Source of the DNA: Enoplosus armatus
Taxonomy: Eukaryota > Chordata > Actinopteri > Centrarchiformes > Enoplosidae
Length of the DNA stretch: 64,000 bases
NCBI RefSeq assembly: GCF_043641665.1
Contig: NC_092180.1
Location: 28,823,554 to 28,887,553, forward strand
Reading direction: 5' to 3'
The position numbers and the translations under genes are program-made. Positions 22,561-32,245 of the stretch are shown here, piece after piece (the first letter of the stretch is position 1; each line of letters opens with the position of its first letter). The notes under the pieces are model-generated. The model did not search any database, was not told the DNA's origin, and worked only from the letters and a program-made list of their open reading frames with translations.

Positions 22561-23525
22561 GCTGTAAAGAAAGTAAAGACTTTGTTAGTCCTCAACGATG
22601 TGGCCATTGGACTTCCTCGACTTGCTTTGTGACAGACTTTGTGTTCTTGTGGTCATGCTGTTTTTGTTTACAGTTCTGTGTGAAATGCAGGCATAAACTT
22701 GAGACATTTTAAATATGTGGAGTTTCATTTTCAAAGAGTAAAGACTTCGCCACAAAGCAGGTCGAGGAAGTCCGACTGCCACATTGGATGGAGAAAACAG
22801 TTCTGTGTGAAATGCAGGCATAAACTTGAGACATTTTAAATATGTGGAGTTTCATTTTCAAAGAGTAAAGACTTTGCCACAAAGCACGTCGAGGAAGTCC
22901 AACTGCCACATCGCTGATGCCGAACAGAGTGTTCTTGAAGTTGTACAATATTTGAGGAAGAAAACAATGTTTTTGTTTACAGTTCTGTGTTAAATGTTCA
23001 CATCAAATTAAGACATTTTAAATATGCAGCCTTTTATTTTCAAGGAAAAAAGACTGTTCATCCTCAACGATGTAGCAGTGTGATGTCCCTTTCCTGCTTT
23101 GTGACACAGAGTGTTCTTGAGGTCATACAATATTTGAAAATGTGTTTAAAATGTGTCAAAAACTTGAGATAGTGGGTGTGAGCATTTATCACAAAACTGT
23201 AAACAAAAACAAAGACTGTCATTCTTTGTGCAACCACACTGCCATCACCCGCCAACCCCCTTCACCTGGAGATATTTCACCACAAAGTTTGGGCTATGTG
23301 CATCCTCAACGATGTAGCAGTTGGATGTCCCTTTCCTGCTTTGTGACACAGTGTTTGTTCCTTGAAAATAAAAGGCCACACATTTAAAATGTCTCAATTT
23401 GATGTGGGCATTTGACACAGAACTGTAAACAAAAACATTCTTTTCTCCATCAAATACAGTCTGACCACAAGAACAATGTTCGTCCTCAACGAGGTGGCAG
23501 TTGGATGTCATTGTCCTCCTTTGTG
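22561..23525. repeat. Cluster of exon-derived Ig modules
   Basis: Several diverged copies of the ~180-bp module follow one another, roughly 22,575-22,735, 22,736-22,860, 22,861-23,050 and 23,055-23,215, plus an inverted one at 23,300-23,520. Landmarks are 'gtaaagact..gtcacaaagc', 'gccacatcg..gaggatgaac', 'gagtgttcttgaggt' and 'gaaatgc..gcataaacttg'. At 23,220-23,300 a + strand fragment of the 5' end of the CXADR-like gene (gtgcaaccacactgccatc to caccacaaagtttgggct) is embedded. The ERV is inserted in the last module. Confidence 0.75.
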
Positions 23526-23526
23526 A

Positions 23527-23988
23527 TGATGTGTATTATTTGATACTAATCATAAAAGTAGTCTTTTCAGAAAATGATATGCAGTACAAAGTTGCCATGT
23601 ATGCAATGTTCCAGGTAAACAACTAGCAGATGTTGGGGTCCCATAAAGATAAGATGTATTGTTGTTTAGTGGTCTTCTTTGGTATGTGAAAGGTCATTCT
23701 GAGAGGTCTCTTTTCCTGACCCCTCGACAGGAAACAGAAGTTTACAGACTCATGTGTTGTAGTAGAACCCCATGTATGCTTAAAGGTATAAAAGACGAGC
23801 TTGAACAGTGTTCGAGGCAGCAGTACTGATTCGGCTACGGGTGCTGTACAGGTTAAGATGCGCATGCCTGTTGATCCTGATCTTTGATGCAAATAAAGAA
23901 TATTATGTAAAAAGTCAGTATCAGCGGAGTTTCCTTCCATCATCGAATCATCGCCTACATCTGGGGAATGAAGAAGAAATTGACGACA
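23527..23988 (+). repeat. 5' LTR of the ERV
   Basis: Begins TGATGTGTATTATTTG and ends GACGACA. It contains a TATA box (tataaaag, 23,787-23,794) and a poly(A) signal (aataaa, 23,892-23,897), giving a U3 of about 290 bp and a short R. It could drive transcription of the ERV and of neighbouring DNA. Confidence 0.9.
23787..23794 (+). promoter_or_regulatory. TATA box in the 5' LTR
   Basis: tataaaag within U3, about 105 bp upstream of the aataaa signal. The same element lies at 32,038-32,045 in the 3' LTR. Confidence 0.7.
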
Positions 23989-23993
23989 TTACT

Positions 23994-24011
23994 TGGCGTC
24001 ACGAACAGGAT
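23994..24011 (+). promoter_or_regulatory. Primer binding site, tRNA-Ser-like
   Basis: Five bases after the LTR lies tggcgtcacgaacaggat. Its reverse complement ends in a G discriminator plus CCA and has an acceptor stem matching a Ser-type tRNA 3' end as I remember it. The position and leading TGG are standard for a retroviral primer site. The tRNA identity is from recall. Confidence 0.65.
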
Positions 24012-26193
24012 CTGCTGCATCCGAATTGACAGCTTAACCCACGAACTACCACATCAAGACGTCAGGTGAAGCTGGTTCGTTTGGTTAAAACTGTTGGTTG
24101 CACTAATAAGAAGAATCTGTGTTGATGTAGTGGTGTGTTGAGGGTGGAAGTGAGACTCCGTCTAAATTAATGTAATACTAAGGATGTAAAAGATAGAAAT
24201 AAGTGAAAAGAGAAATAAAAGATAGAAATAAGTGAAAAGAGAAATAAACGATAGAAGAAAAAGGAATAATGTTTAAAGGAATAGCTATATTAGTATCAAT
24301 AAAAGTGTGCTAAAATAACCATGCAGTCGGATTAATGAAGTACAAGGCCAGTATTCTTCTTTAACAGTTAGACATGTGTAAATTTAGACATTGTGTGAAA
24401 GTTAGCTTTGAATAGTCAAAATGGTAATGGTAAAAATAGTAAATTAAGGATCCTGGGCCCAGGATAGTTAGTTAGATAATTGGTTAAAAGATAAATGGTT
24501 AAGAGAGAAATGGTTAAAAGAGAAATAGTTAGTTAGAGAAATGGTTAATAGAGAAATGGTTAAAAGAGAAATAGTTAGTTAGAGAAATGGTTAAAAGAAA
24601 AATGGTTAAAAGATAAAGTGAAGAGAGAAAATAAGAGAAGATAAAGATTAAGAAAAGTGAAAAGAGAGATGAGGAAAACATAAGGGAATGAGTTCAAGCG
24701 CTGGGGGTGTGTTTGAGAGCTGATGTGTGTGTGCTGCAGGATTTTTGTTGCTGGACGGTTTGCCTCTGTCTGTCTGTGTGTGTATGTTGTGTGTGGTATG
24801 GCAGTGTGTGTGTGAGGCTGTGGAATGTTTTTTGTAATGTGTACTTGATATATATGTAGTAGAATTTTGATTGAATACACATATAGGTTGTGATTGGCTG
24901 CAGGAGATTAATAATTCATAAGGCAAGATATTTTTGTTGATACAGTGTTAAAAAAAAACCAATGAGCTCTTTTCGAAGGGACTTTATAATGTGATAAAAA
25001 CATGAGCCCAAAAAGGAGGACATTTATAATTATATAAGACAATGAGCCCATTCAGGGACATTAATAGTTCGATAATATAATGAGCCTATTTGGGACATTT
25101 TATAAGAATAATAATAATAATAATGAGATATGAGCCTTTGCTAGGTCTGAAGACCGGCAGGGACAGTTTGTTTGCATAAACACTAGACAGTAATTTGAGA
25201 AGTTAAAACAGGAAAGAAAATCTCCTGATAAAGAGTATTAAAATGTGTTTTTCTGTGGTTGGTGGATTGCGCAGAAAGTAGAGGAGAAGATTGGATGGAT
25301 AAAGGATAAATTCTGTATCTCGGCTGTTGATTGGGAAGATATGGTTCTGGCTTTTGGGTGTACCTCGTCTCTGTCTTTGTGCTTCATACACTGAGTTAAT
25401 TTTTCTTGAGGAGAGTTGGGCCGGATGTTCGCTCCCAGGCAGTCAGTGTAAACTGGAAGTCTTTGTTACTTTCAAGAGGCAGAGAAAAGGGCGGTGTCTC
25501 ATTTATGAGGGCGGCTCCTTCTAAAAAAGCAGTGCTCTGTGTAAAACAGAGAGAGAAAAGGAACAGAGAATTGGAGGTCACGCCAGATTGAAATTATATT
25601 AAAATACTTATTCATTAAATTCATAAATTGATAAAAGTATGTATGAATATAATTAACTGTGATACATTTAATTAAGTTAAAATTGTTTAAAGAGAAACTC
25701 TTTTAACAAATATCTGTAGTCACCTACATACATATACACTCACTTATAACTAATATTATTTCAAAATAGTCACACAACTTTTCTTTTCAATTATTGGTAT
25801 TTAGTTTGGGGTTCATAAAATACATATAGGGGATATTATATATTACACTTGGAGGCTTGGCAACGGACTGATCAACTGATGCATTTAATCTAACAGTGGA
25901 GTAGTATTGATTTAATTATTTATTTGTGAAACGGTTGATTTGATTCAAATGCAGTTGAGAGCTGCAGAAGAGGATTTCATTGTCTGAGCATGATCTTGTT
26001 TGATTTGAGTTAAGATTAAGTGTTGAAATAATTTGGCAATTTAAGATTTTGTTTTCGGACCACTAACCTTTAGATTCCTTTGAGGTTGGCAAATTCAGTA
26101 GTTTTTCTGGATTGTTTGTGATAATAAGGTATTTCATAAATATACTTTTAATTTGTTTTTGATATAATACGAGAGTACAGGGAAGACATCACA
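24012..26193 (+). other. Long ERV leader without genes
   Basis: About 2.2 kb between the primer site and gag. It has A/G-rich minisatellite stretches (24,180-24,260, unit gatagaaataagtgaaaaga; 24,460-24,640, unit agagaaatggttaaa/agttagtt) and a TG-rich patch (24,720-24,830). A candidate splice donor is cag|gtgaag at about 24,064. The short open frames here have no domain. The leader presumably carries the packaging signal, but none can be recognised by eye. Confidence 0.5.
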
Positions 26194-27543
26194 ATGTCAA
26201 AGATGGATACTAAAAATATGAAAGCAATTACCCCTGTTGATGTAGTACAGAAGAGTAATCCTCTTGTCAAAGGTGTTTCAAAAATGTCGAAAAAATGGAG
26301 CAAGTGTTGGCTGGACATTGCTCAACCCTGGCCAGTGGAAGGCACTCTTAACCCAGATGTGATTAAAACAATGCAAGTGCTGGTGGCTAATTATAAAGTA
26401 GGGCAAAAGAAAGGTAAGAAGGGACAAAAACGTAAGGATAAGAGACAGACCGAGCTTGGCATTTTGCAGTTATTTGAGAGTGAGGGACAGAGAGTAGTAA
26501 AAGCCGCAAAGGAAAGGAGAGAAAGAACGGAAGAAGAGATAGGGAAAAATGTGAAGGAAACAGAAAAGTTAATGGCAAAGGTCAATGCTCCCTTCTCACA
26601 TACTACCTCAGTAAAGAAGCCCCCACCTTATGAGGAAAAGGTGCAGCTCACTGATGTGTATCCTCAGCTCCCAGTGATCAGCCAGGAGGGCAATTACCAC
26701 ATCAAAGATGAAGATGAGCGAATAATCGAAACGGGAAAAGCCAAAACAACCATAGAAATGTATCCAACCTCCAAATCCAAGAAGAAGAAGACACACCAGA
26801 GAGGTTTGAGTGGACTGAGGTTCAAAAGGATGGAGTTGGGAGATGAGAGTCAGAATGACTCGGATGAGGCCATTGGGGGATACAGTCAAGCAGTCAAAAA
26901 GATGTTGACTAAAGCAGAGGAAAGAGGATGTAGATCAGTCAGGAGTCCAGAGGAAAGTGACACGGATAAGAGTGAAGATGGAGCTAGTGATGAAGATTTG
27001 GAGGATGAGGGTCCGTCATTTCTTTTCCCTACAGCATCCAGTACTGGGAAAGAAGACGAGAGACAACAGGTCTTAAGAGAGGTTGAGAACACTCTGAGCA
27101 GATGTCAACTGGACCTTGAAGAATCTGTCAGCACAGAGCGCAGACAGGTATTGAAGAAGCAGATACAGGACCTGCGGGCAACGGGAAGAGAATTGCGAAA
27201 GAGAATAGTTCAAAAAGCAGACTCAAAATATGCACTCCGCCCAAGGAAGGAAAGGGATTTGGATAAGATGTGTCCAGTGGTCATCCGAGGTAGGACTCTG
27301 GAGTATAAGCCCTGGCAAAATACAGATATGTCTGACATTCTTGGAAAATTACCTACTCTTCAAGATGGAGCACATCCTTGGATCGCTAAGCTGGAAGAAG
27401 TTTTGGTGGGGACACAGCCTGCCATGGGAGACATTAAGAGACTTCTGGCCAGTCTCCTTGGGATCCCAACTATGCAAGAGATTCTGCAAAATGCAGGACT
27501 TGATCGATATATGGGGACTTCCAGATCGTATATCCTCAGATAA
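26194..27543 (+). CDS. gag: ERV Gag, C-terminally truncated (449 aa)
   Basis: The start is chosen at the first ATG after the leader (cacaATGtca). The N-terminus MSKMD lacks the Gly2 of myristoylated matrix proteins. A lysine-rich stretch lies at about residues 72-85. Late-domain motifs follow: PPPY at 143-146 and YPQL at 156-159, which in retroviruses recruit NEDD4-type ligases and ALIX for budding. Next come a basic run, an acidic segment (about 248-270) and a helical, probably coiled-coil region (about 285-345). Capsid seems to begin at CPVVIRG (Pro 362), with PWQNTDMSDILGKLP typical of an N-terminal capsid helix. About 70-75 residues into capsid the frame crosses the deletion joint (near 27,500) and ends after a short out-of-frame tail. 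The capsid C-terminal domain and nucleocapsid are absent. Confidence 0.8.
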   Translation: MSKMDTKNMKAITPVDVVQKSNPLVKGVSKMSKKWSKCWLDIAQPWPVEGTLNPDVIKTMQVLVANYKVGQKKGKKGQKRKDKRQTELGILQLFESEGQRVVKAAKERRERTEEEIGKNVKETEKLMAKVNAPFSHTTSVKKPPPYEEKVQLTDVYPQLPVISQEGNYHIKDEDERIIETGKAKTTIEMYPTSKSKKKKTHQRGLSGLRFKRMELGDESQNDSDEAIGGYSQAVKKMLTKAEERGCRSVRSPEESDTDKSEDGASDEDLEDEGPSFLFPTASSTGKEDERQQVLREVENTLSRCQLDLEESVSTERRQVLKKQIQDLRATGRELRKRIVQKADSKYALRPRKERDLDKMCPVVIRGRTLEYKPWQNTDMSDILGKLPTLQDGAHPWIAKLEEVLVGTQPAMGDIKRLLASLLGIPTMQEILQNAGLDRYMGTSRSYILR

Positions 27544-28484
27544 TGGTAAAGAGTTCGTGGATAAAACGGTAAAATTGATTCTACAGAAATTGGGAATTAA
27601 ACAGCGCCTAGGAGCTGTTTACCATCCGCAAAGCCAAGGGGCTTGTGAAAAAATGAATGGTGTGTTGAAAAATCGCATTGTTAAGATATGCCAACACACG
27701 GGTCTAAATTGGGTAGCGGCGCTTCCATTGGCATTAATGGCTTGCCGTTCGAGTGAGCTCCGTGATTTGCACATGACACCCCATGAGTTGGCCACAGGTC
27801 GACGAATGCCAACGCCTTGTTTACGCACCAGTGGAAAAGGTCCAAGTTTGGCCCTCTTGGAAGACGAAATGCGAATGTATGTTCAGTATATGGCTGCTTT
27901 ACATAAGAAAATATCCACATATGTTTCTGACAGGCAAAAGCAGGAGGAGGTGCAAAAGAGGCTAGATGAGCAAAAGAGGAACACAGTGCAGCCCGGAGAC
28001 AAGGTGTTCGTGAAGGTGTTTAGAAGGAAGTGGTTTAACGAACGGACCATTTGAGGTTGTTCGCAGTACTGGAACTGCAGTGCAGGTTAGAGGGTCTCCG
28101 ACTTGGTATCATTTATCGCATTGTGTTAAAGCACCAAAGGATGTTGATGGCTCAAGAGAGCCAGGAGAAGCAGAGGTTCATGAGGACCTCCAAGGTCAAA
28201 ATCCGGATGGAGAAATTGACAATGTTGTGGACAGTCATGTTGGTGTTGATTACACTCCTAATGATGCCAGAGATGACTTATCAGTCAACGAGCAGGAAAG
28301 AAGATTTGGTGACATTGTTTTGCAACATGTCCCAGAAACAACAGGGCTTACTGCCCTGCAGAGTGGCTCGTCAGAGATTCCAGAGGGCTACAATACCTCA
28401 CCTGGAAAATATACAGACCCAGCCAGGCCAAAAAGTCCAAGGCCTGTGCGGAGCAGGGTCAAACCGAAACGTTACGAGGACTAG
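27497..28484 (+). pseudogene. pol: Pol remnant: C-terminal half of integrase
   Basis: Integrase core sequence starts abruptly at the deletion joint: WGLPDRISSDNGKEF with the second catalytic Asp (27,539-27,541), then YHPQSQGACEKMNG with the catalytic Glu (27,647-27,649), a D-35-E spacing. The first catalytic Asp, the zinc finger, RT and protease are lost. The frame holds to about 28,040, where a 4-base tandem duplication (aacgaacg, about 28,037-28,044) shifts it and a stop follows. The C-terminal SH3-like part continues in another frame (VQVRGSPTWYHLSHCVKAP) with an acidic tail to the stop at 28,482-28,484. This product cannot integrate DNA. The open frame before 27,497 (from 27,230) is an out-of-frame reading of gag. 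Confidence 0.8.
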
Positions 28485-30681
28485 AGTTGAGGTGGCCTTA
28501 AGAAAGTCAGTTCAGCTCCCCTGTCAGTGTACAGGAGAAAATAGTGGACAAGGGAAATATCGAGTACAGTGGGAAAATCCCCACGCAAGGGTCATTGATT
28601 TATCGGTAAAGTCACCAATTGGAAGATATGTGTTAATTAATGATCGAAGAAGGTTGAAGGTTGAAGGGGACTGTAGTATTTATCTACGAGGGTCTCAGTT
28701 GGATGATCAAGGTGACTATAAATGTTCTTACTATGACCCACAAGCTCAGAGTGCGACATCAGAGATAGCCTGCAAAACTCATATTGTGACTTTAGTGGTG
28801 ATAGATAAGAGTAAAATTGCAGAGTCTCAAGAGATTGATAACACAAAAGAACAGACAACCATAACATCAACTCTTCCGTCAAAGACTATGAAAACAGATA
28901 CCTTTATAAGTGAAATGACTATCATATCTCCAATGTCTACAAAAATTCAGAACGTGACACTGGCAACGGTTATGACATCAAAAACATCTATGACATCTGA
29001 GACATTGAAGACATTGATAAATGTGGTTCAGAAACCCATGTTAGAGTTGATTGTAAATTGGAGTAATATTAGTAAGGAATTTGGAAATCATGAAATAACT
29101 GTTGAAAAGAATGATACAAAGTTATCTGAAACAGTTCAGATAACTATGGCAGAAATAGACAATGATGATTTAGATTCTGATTGGTCACCAGAAGACATGA
29201 CTGAAAGTTATCATGCAATACAGAAGCGTGAAGTTAAATGGAAAGCATTTGGATTTGATTCTTCAAGGTTGCAAATATCAGACCCATGGGCAAGTAGAAA
29301 CTTATGGTTTCAGCAATTGACTCATTCTGTAAGATTAGCTACTAACATGAATTGTCCATGTATAGTGAAAGTTCCAGCTCCAGGCACATGGCCTGCAATT
29401 TTAGAGACGGTACCAGAACCGTTGAATATGGTTTGTCAAAGTAATGCATTATCATGGTTGCTTTATAAGCAACGAGCATCAGCAGATCCTCTGATGGCTT
29501 TGTCAAAGAATCTGTTTAAACCTCGACGTAATTGTTCTTGGTTGAATGATCTACCTTATGTGAATTTGCTCGATCAGCATGAAAACATTATGACAGCAGT
29601 CCCTGAAGCAATGGAAGTGACACCTGTCAAGGCCATGACTTGTTTTTGTTCAAACGATACCCATAACGGGGTTGGAATGTTTGTGGGGATATCAGAGTGT
29701 GATAAGTATGGGATGCAATTTGGATTTCGTGATCAAGCAGTAGTTAATGAGATATATACAGTAACTTTTCATGCACCTCACCATCGATTAAATAGAACGC
29801 TAAGTGTACAAAATCAAACTTTGCCAGTTAATGTGACTATTGTAAATTTTAAGGATATTTGGTGGATTTGTGGTGATAAAGCGTATATATTTCTACCATA
29901 TGGGTGGACTGGATGTTGTTATATGGCCATGCTGAAACTTCCCTATGAAGTTTTCTCTGTCCAAAAGGGACAGGGTCCTGATGGGGACCAACCTAGTGAT
30001 GTTTCTGGAAATAGGAGGAAGAGAGATTTGGCACAGTTTCATAATCTGGAGTCTTATCATTGGAGGATAAGTTTAGCTGAGAAATGGGGTATAGGTTTGT
30101 TGCCATGGTATGGGGTAACATTCTTGGCTGATCATATTGATAATATTACCTACACCCTACAAGGTTTTGCAAATGAGACTATAAGAGGGTTTGACTACCT
30201 GTCAAACACTCAAAGAAGTCATAGATTAACGTTGCTGAAGCATGACATGGCTCTTGATTATATTTTGGCCAAACAAGGTGGCCTATGTGTGGCTTTAAAC
30301 TTAACAGGGGATGCCTATTACACTTTGATTCCTGACAGCTCTGACAACATAACTAGTGTCATAGATGCGTTAAAGCACATTAGAGATGCGTTTGGTGCAT
30401 CAGGAGGAGCTGGATGGTCAGCTAATACTTGGATGCAAGATAAATTAGGACCAATGGGAGCTATATTGGTTCAAATACTGGTGGCTCTTGTTTTGTCACT
30501 GTGTGTGATGTTTTGTTTTTGTACGTTGTTGTTGACTTTCGCAAAGGCTATGATACTGAGATGGGTAGGAGTGGTAATGCCGGCAGATAATGCCCAGATG
30601 CCACTGCTACGAAGAGATAACTTAGGTGAGGATGAGGAGGAAATAGTGACAGACGACATAGTGGATCAATATCCAGTTTAA
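28207..30681 (+). CDS. env: ERV envelope glycoprotein with N-terminal Ig V-like domain
   Basis: The frame is open from 28,051 (876 codons); residue numbers use that frame. I favour the start at 28,207 because MEKLTMLWTVMLVLITLLMM is a good signal peptide; this overlaps the end of pol in another frame, as is usual for retroviral env. Residues 146-250 look like a V-type Ig domain: LRKSVQLPC with Cys158, RVQW with Trp174, a D-D-Q-G-D-Y-K-C motif with Cys225, and a G-strand-like IVTLVVID. A Ser/Thr-rich, mucin-like linker follows (about 264-326). The surface subunit has Cys-rich motifs CPC, CFC and GCC and ends in a furin-type site RRKR (655-658). The transmembrane subunit has a Gly-rich hydrophobic segment (near 679-690), LAKQGGLC (739-746) without the usual CX6CC pair, a membrane anchor (about 803-832) and a 45-residue acidic tail. 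No internal stop. The Ig assignment is by eye. Confidence 0.8.
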   Translation: MEKLTMLWTVMLVLITLLMMPEMTYQSTSRKEDLVTLFCNMSQKQQGLLPCRVARQRFQRATIPHLENIQTQPGQKVQGLCGAGSNRNVTRTRVEVALRKSVQLPCQCTGENSGQGKYRVQWENPHARVIDLSVKSPIGRYVLINDRRRLKVEGDCSIYLRGSQLDDQGDYKCSYYDPQAQSATSEIACKTHIVTLVVIDKSKIAESQEIDNTKEQTTITSTLPSKTMKTDTFISEMTIISPMSTKIQNVTLATVMTSKTSMTSETLKTLINVVQKPMLELIVNWSNISKEFGNHEITVEKNDTKLSETVQITMAEIDNDDLDSDWSPEDMTESYHAIQKREVKWKAFGFDSSRLQISDPWASRNLWFQQLTHSVRLATNMNCPCIVKVPAPGTWPAILETVPEPLNMVCQSNALSWLLYKQRASADPLMALSKNLFKPRRNCSWLNDLPYVNLLDQHENIMTAVPEAMEVTPVKAMTCFCSNDTHNGVGMFVGISECDKYGMQFGFRDQAVVNEIYTVTFHAPHHRLNRTLSVQNQTLPVNVTIVNFKDIWWICGDKAYIFLPYGWTGCCYMAMLKLPYEVFSVQKGQGPDGDQPSDVSGNRRKRDLAQFHNLESYHWRISLAEKWGIGLLPWYGVTFLADHIDNITYTLQGFANETIRGFDYLSNTQRSHRLTLLKHDMALDYILAKQGGLCVALNLTGDAYYTLIPDSSDNITSVIDALKHIRDAFGASGGAGWSANTWMQDKLGPMGAILVQILVALVLSLCVMFCFCTLLLTFAKAMILRWVGVVMPADNAQMPLLRRDNLGEDEEEIVTDDIVDQYPV

Positions 30682-31777
30682 CTTTGGAGTAGTCATAGCG
30701 ACTTTTATTTTTATGATTATTTTAGGATTTTTATCATTAGTGCTGACATATCAGTTTTTATTTGATTTTCTTTGGTTGGTGTATTCTGTATTGTGTTTTA
30801 TCATTGGAGTTATAGATAGTGAGATTACTTGGGATGGATGAGTTTCCATTCCAACTTGGATTTGAATGGACAAGGGGACCCTGAACAAGGATACTGTAAC
30901 AATAAAATTGATCAATCTTATTCAGAACACTATGGGGACTACATTAAATTGTTTAGTATGTTAGTATAGTTTTTATATTCATATGTAATTGAGTTTTGTG
31001 TATTAATTCGTAACCTGTGTTAGTGATAGCTACATTTTATGTCCTTATATACATCAGTACAGGGGACATTGAAGTAGAACAATTAGGTTAGTCAACAATG
31101 ATCTTGTTCAATTAAAGATGTTTTTTGACTTTTATATAATTACATGAGTGATAATCAAGTGTGTATAACATGGGGTATAAGACTGAGGAAAAGAAAATGT
31201 TTTTGGGGTTTATTCATTTTAATTGTTTTGAGTAGAATGTTTCTGTTATGTTGTGAATACCTTAGGATCTCAGTTTTTTGTTTTGTTTCGGTGGTTAGGG
31301 ATAGTAATGTTAGGTAGGGAAAGGTCCACTGGAAGGTGCGATGGGTCGACCAGCCTGACTTTGGACATTTTTAATTTTTTTCTGAGTATTCCTATACGTA
31401 TTTGCTTAACATTCTGCTCTTACCGTATTTTTAGAACCCTTATTTCTTAATTAGCTTGGAGTGCCTGATCGGTGGTTGCCTTGGGCAGAGGGACCATGAG
31501 AGAGTTTTCCTGTCTCGATTGTTTGATGGAAATTAAAGGAAAGATAGCTGCCAGACAGGTTTTTCGCTCTCATACTCCGCAAATTTACCAAATTTCAAAA
31601 TTTATTACACTACAAATTTCATATATTACTGAGGCTATGCTGTAACAAGCATGAATGGAAGGGATTTCATGAGTATTCTGTGTGTATCATTAGATGACAC
31701 TTATGTGACTAATTGCAAATATGATTTCTTTATTTTTCATGTATTGCGGGACTTAAAAAAGTCCCGAGGGGGGAATA
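30682..31777 (+). other. ERV 3' region and polypurine tract
   Basis: About 1.1 kb between env and the 3' LTR with no recognisable accessory gene; the 65-residue frame at 31,253-31,450 has no known domain. The polypurine tract gaggggggaata (31,766-31,777) directly precedes the LTR and primes plus-strand synthesis in retroviruses. Confidence 0.6.
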
Positions 31778-32239
31778 TGATGTGTATTATTTGATACTAA
31801 TCATAAAAGTAGTCTTTTCAGAAAATGATATGCAGTACAAAGTTGCCATGTATGCAATGTTCCAGGTAAACAACTAGCAGATGTTGGGGTCCCATAAAGA
31901 TAAGATGTATTGTTGTTTAGTGGTCTTCTTTGGTATGTGAAAGGTCATTCTGAGAGGTCTCTTTTCCTGACCCCTCGACAGGAAACAGAAGTTTACAGAC
32001 TCATGTGTTGTAGTAGAACCCCATGTATGCTTAAAGGTATAAAAGACGAGCTTGAACAGTGTTCGAGGCAGCAGTACTGATTCGGCTACGGGTGCTGTAC
32101 AGGTTAAGATGCGCATGCCTGTTGATCCTGATCTTTGATGCAAATAAAGAATATTATGTGAAAAGTCAGTATCAGCGGAGTTTCCTTCCATCATCGAATC
32201 ATCGTCTACATCTGGGGAATGAAGAAGAAATTGACGACG
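31778..32239 (+). repeat. 3' LTR of the ERV
   Basis: 462 bp, three differences from the 5' LTR. The last base is G where the 5' LTR has A, so the terminal CA is altered (gacgacG). The flanking gtga at 32,240-32,243 matches the 5' flank. Confidence 0.9.
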
Positions 32240-32245
32240 GTGACT

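Larger units (their letters stand above)
23527..32239 (+). mobile_element. Endogenous retrovirus, pol-deleted, env open
   Basis: An 8,713-bp element bounded by 462-bp LTRs and a 4-bp target duplication GTGA (23,523-23,526 and 32,240-32,243). The order is 5' LTR, primer binding site, 2.2-kb leader, truncated gag, integrase fragment, env, 1.1-kb 3' region, polypurine tract, 3' LTR. The LTRs differ at only three positions (23,909/32,160; 23,954/32,205; 23,988/32,239), indicating recent insertion. Protease, RT, RNase H, most of capsid, nucleocapsid and the N-terminal half of integrase are deleted. The 4-bp duplication and the proline-initiated capsid fit a gammaretrovirus- or epsilonretrovirus-like fish ERV; the exact genus is inference. 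It is replication-defective as it stands. Confidence 0.9.

Noticed and set aside
23623..23943. 106-residue minus frame repeated at 31,874-32,194
   Set aside because: It lies entirely inside the LTRs, antisense, and is duplicated only because the LTRs are.
24575..24926. Thr/His-rich minus frames in the ERV leader
   Set aside because: They read the TG-rich simple sequence; no domain, no conserved start.
27230..27496. N-terminal part of the 274-residue integrase frame
   Set aside because: Before the deletion joint this frame reads gag out of phase and gives no recognisable domain.
28080..28484. 134-residue frame as a separate accessory gene
   Set aside because: Its sequence continues the integrase C-terminal domain in a shifted frame, so it is the end of pol.
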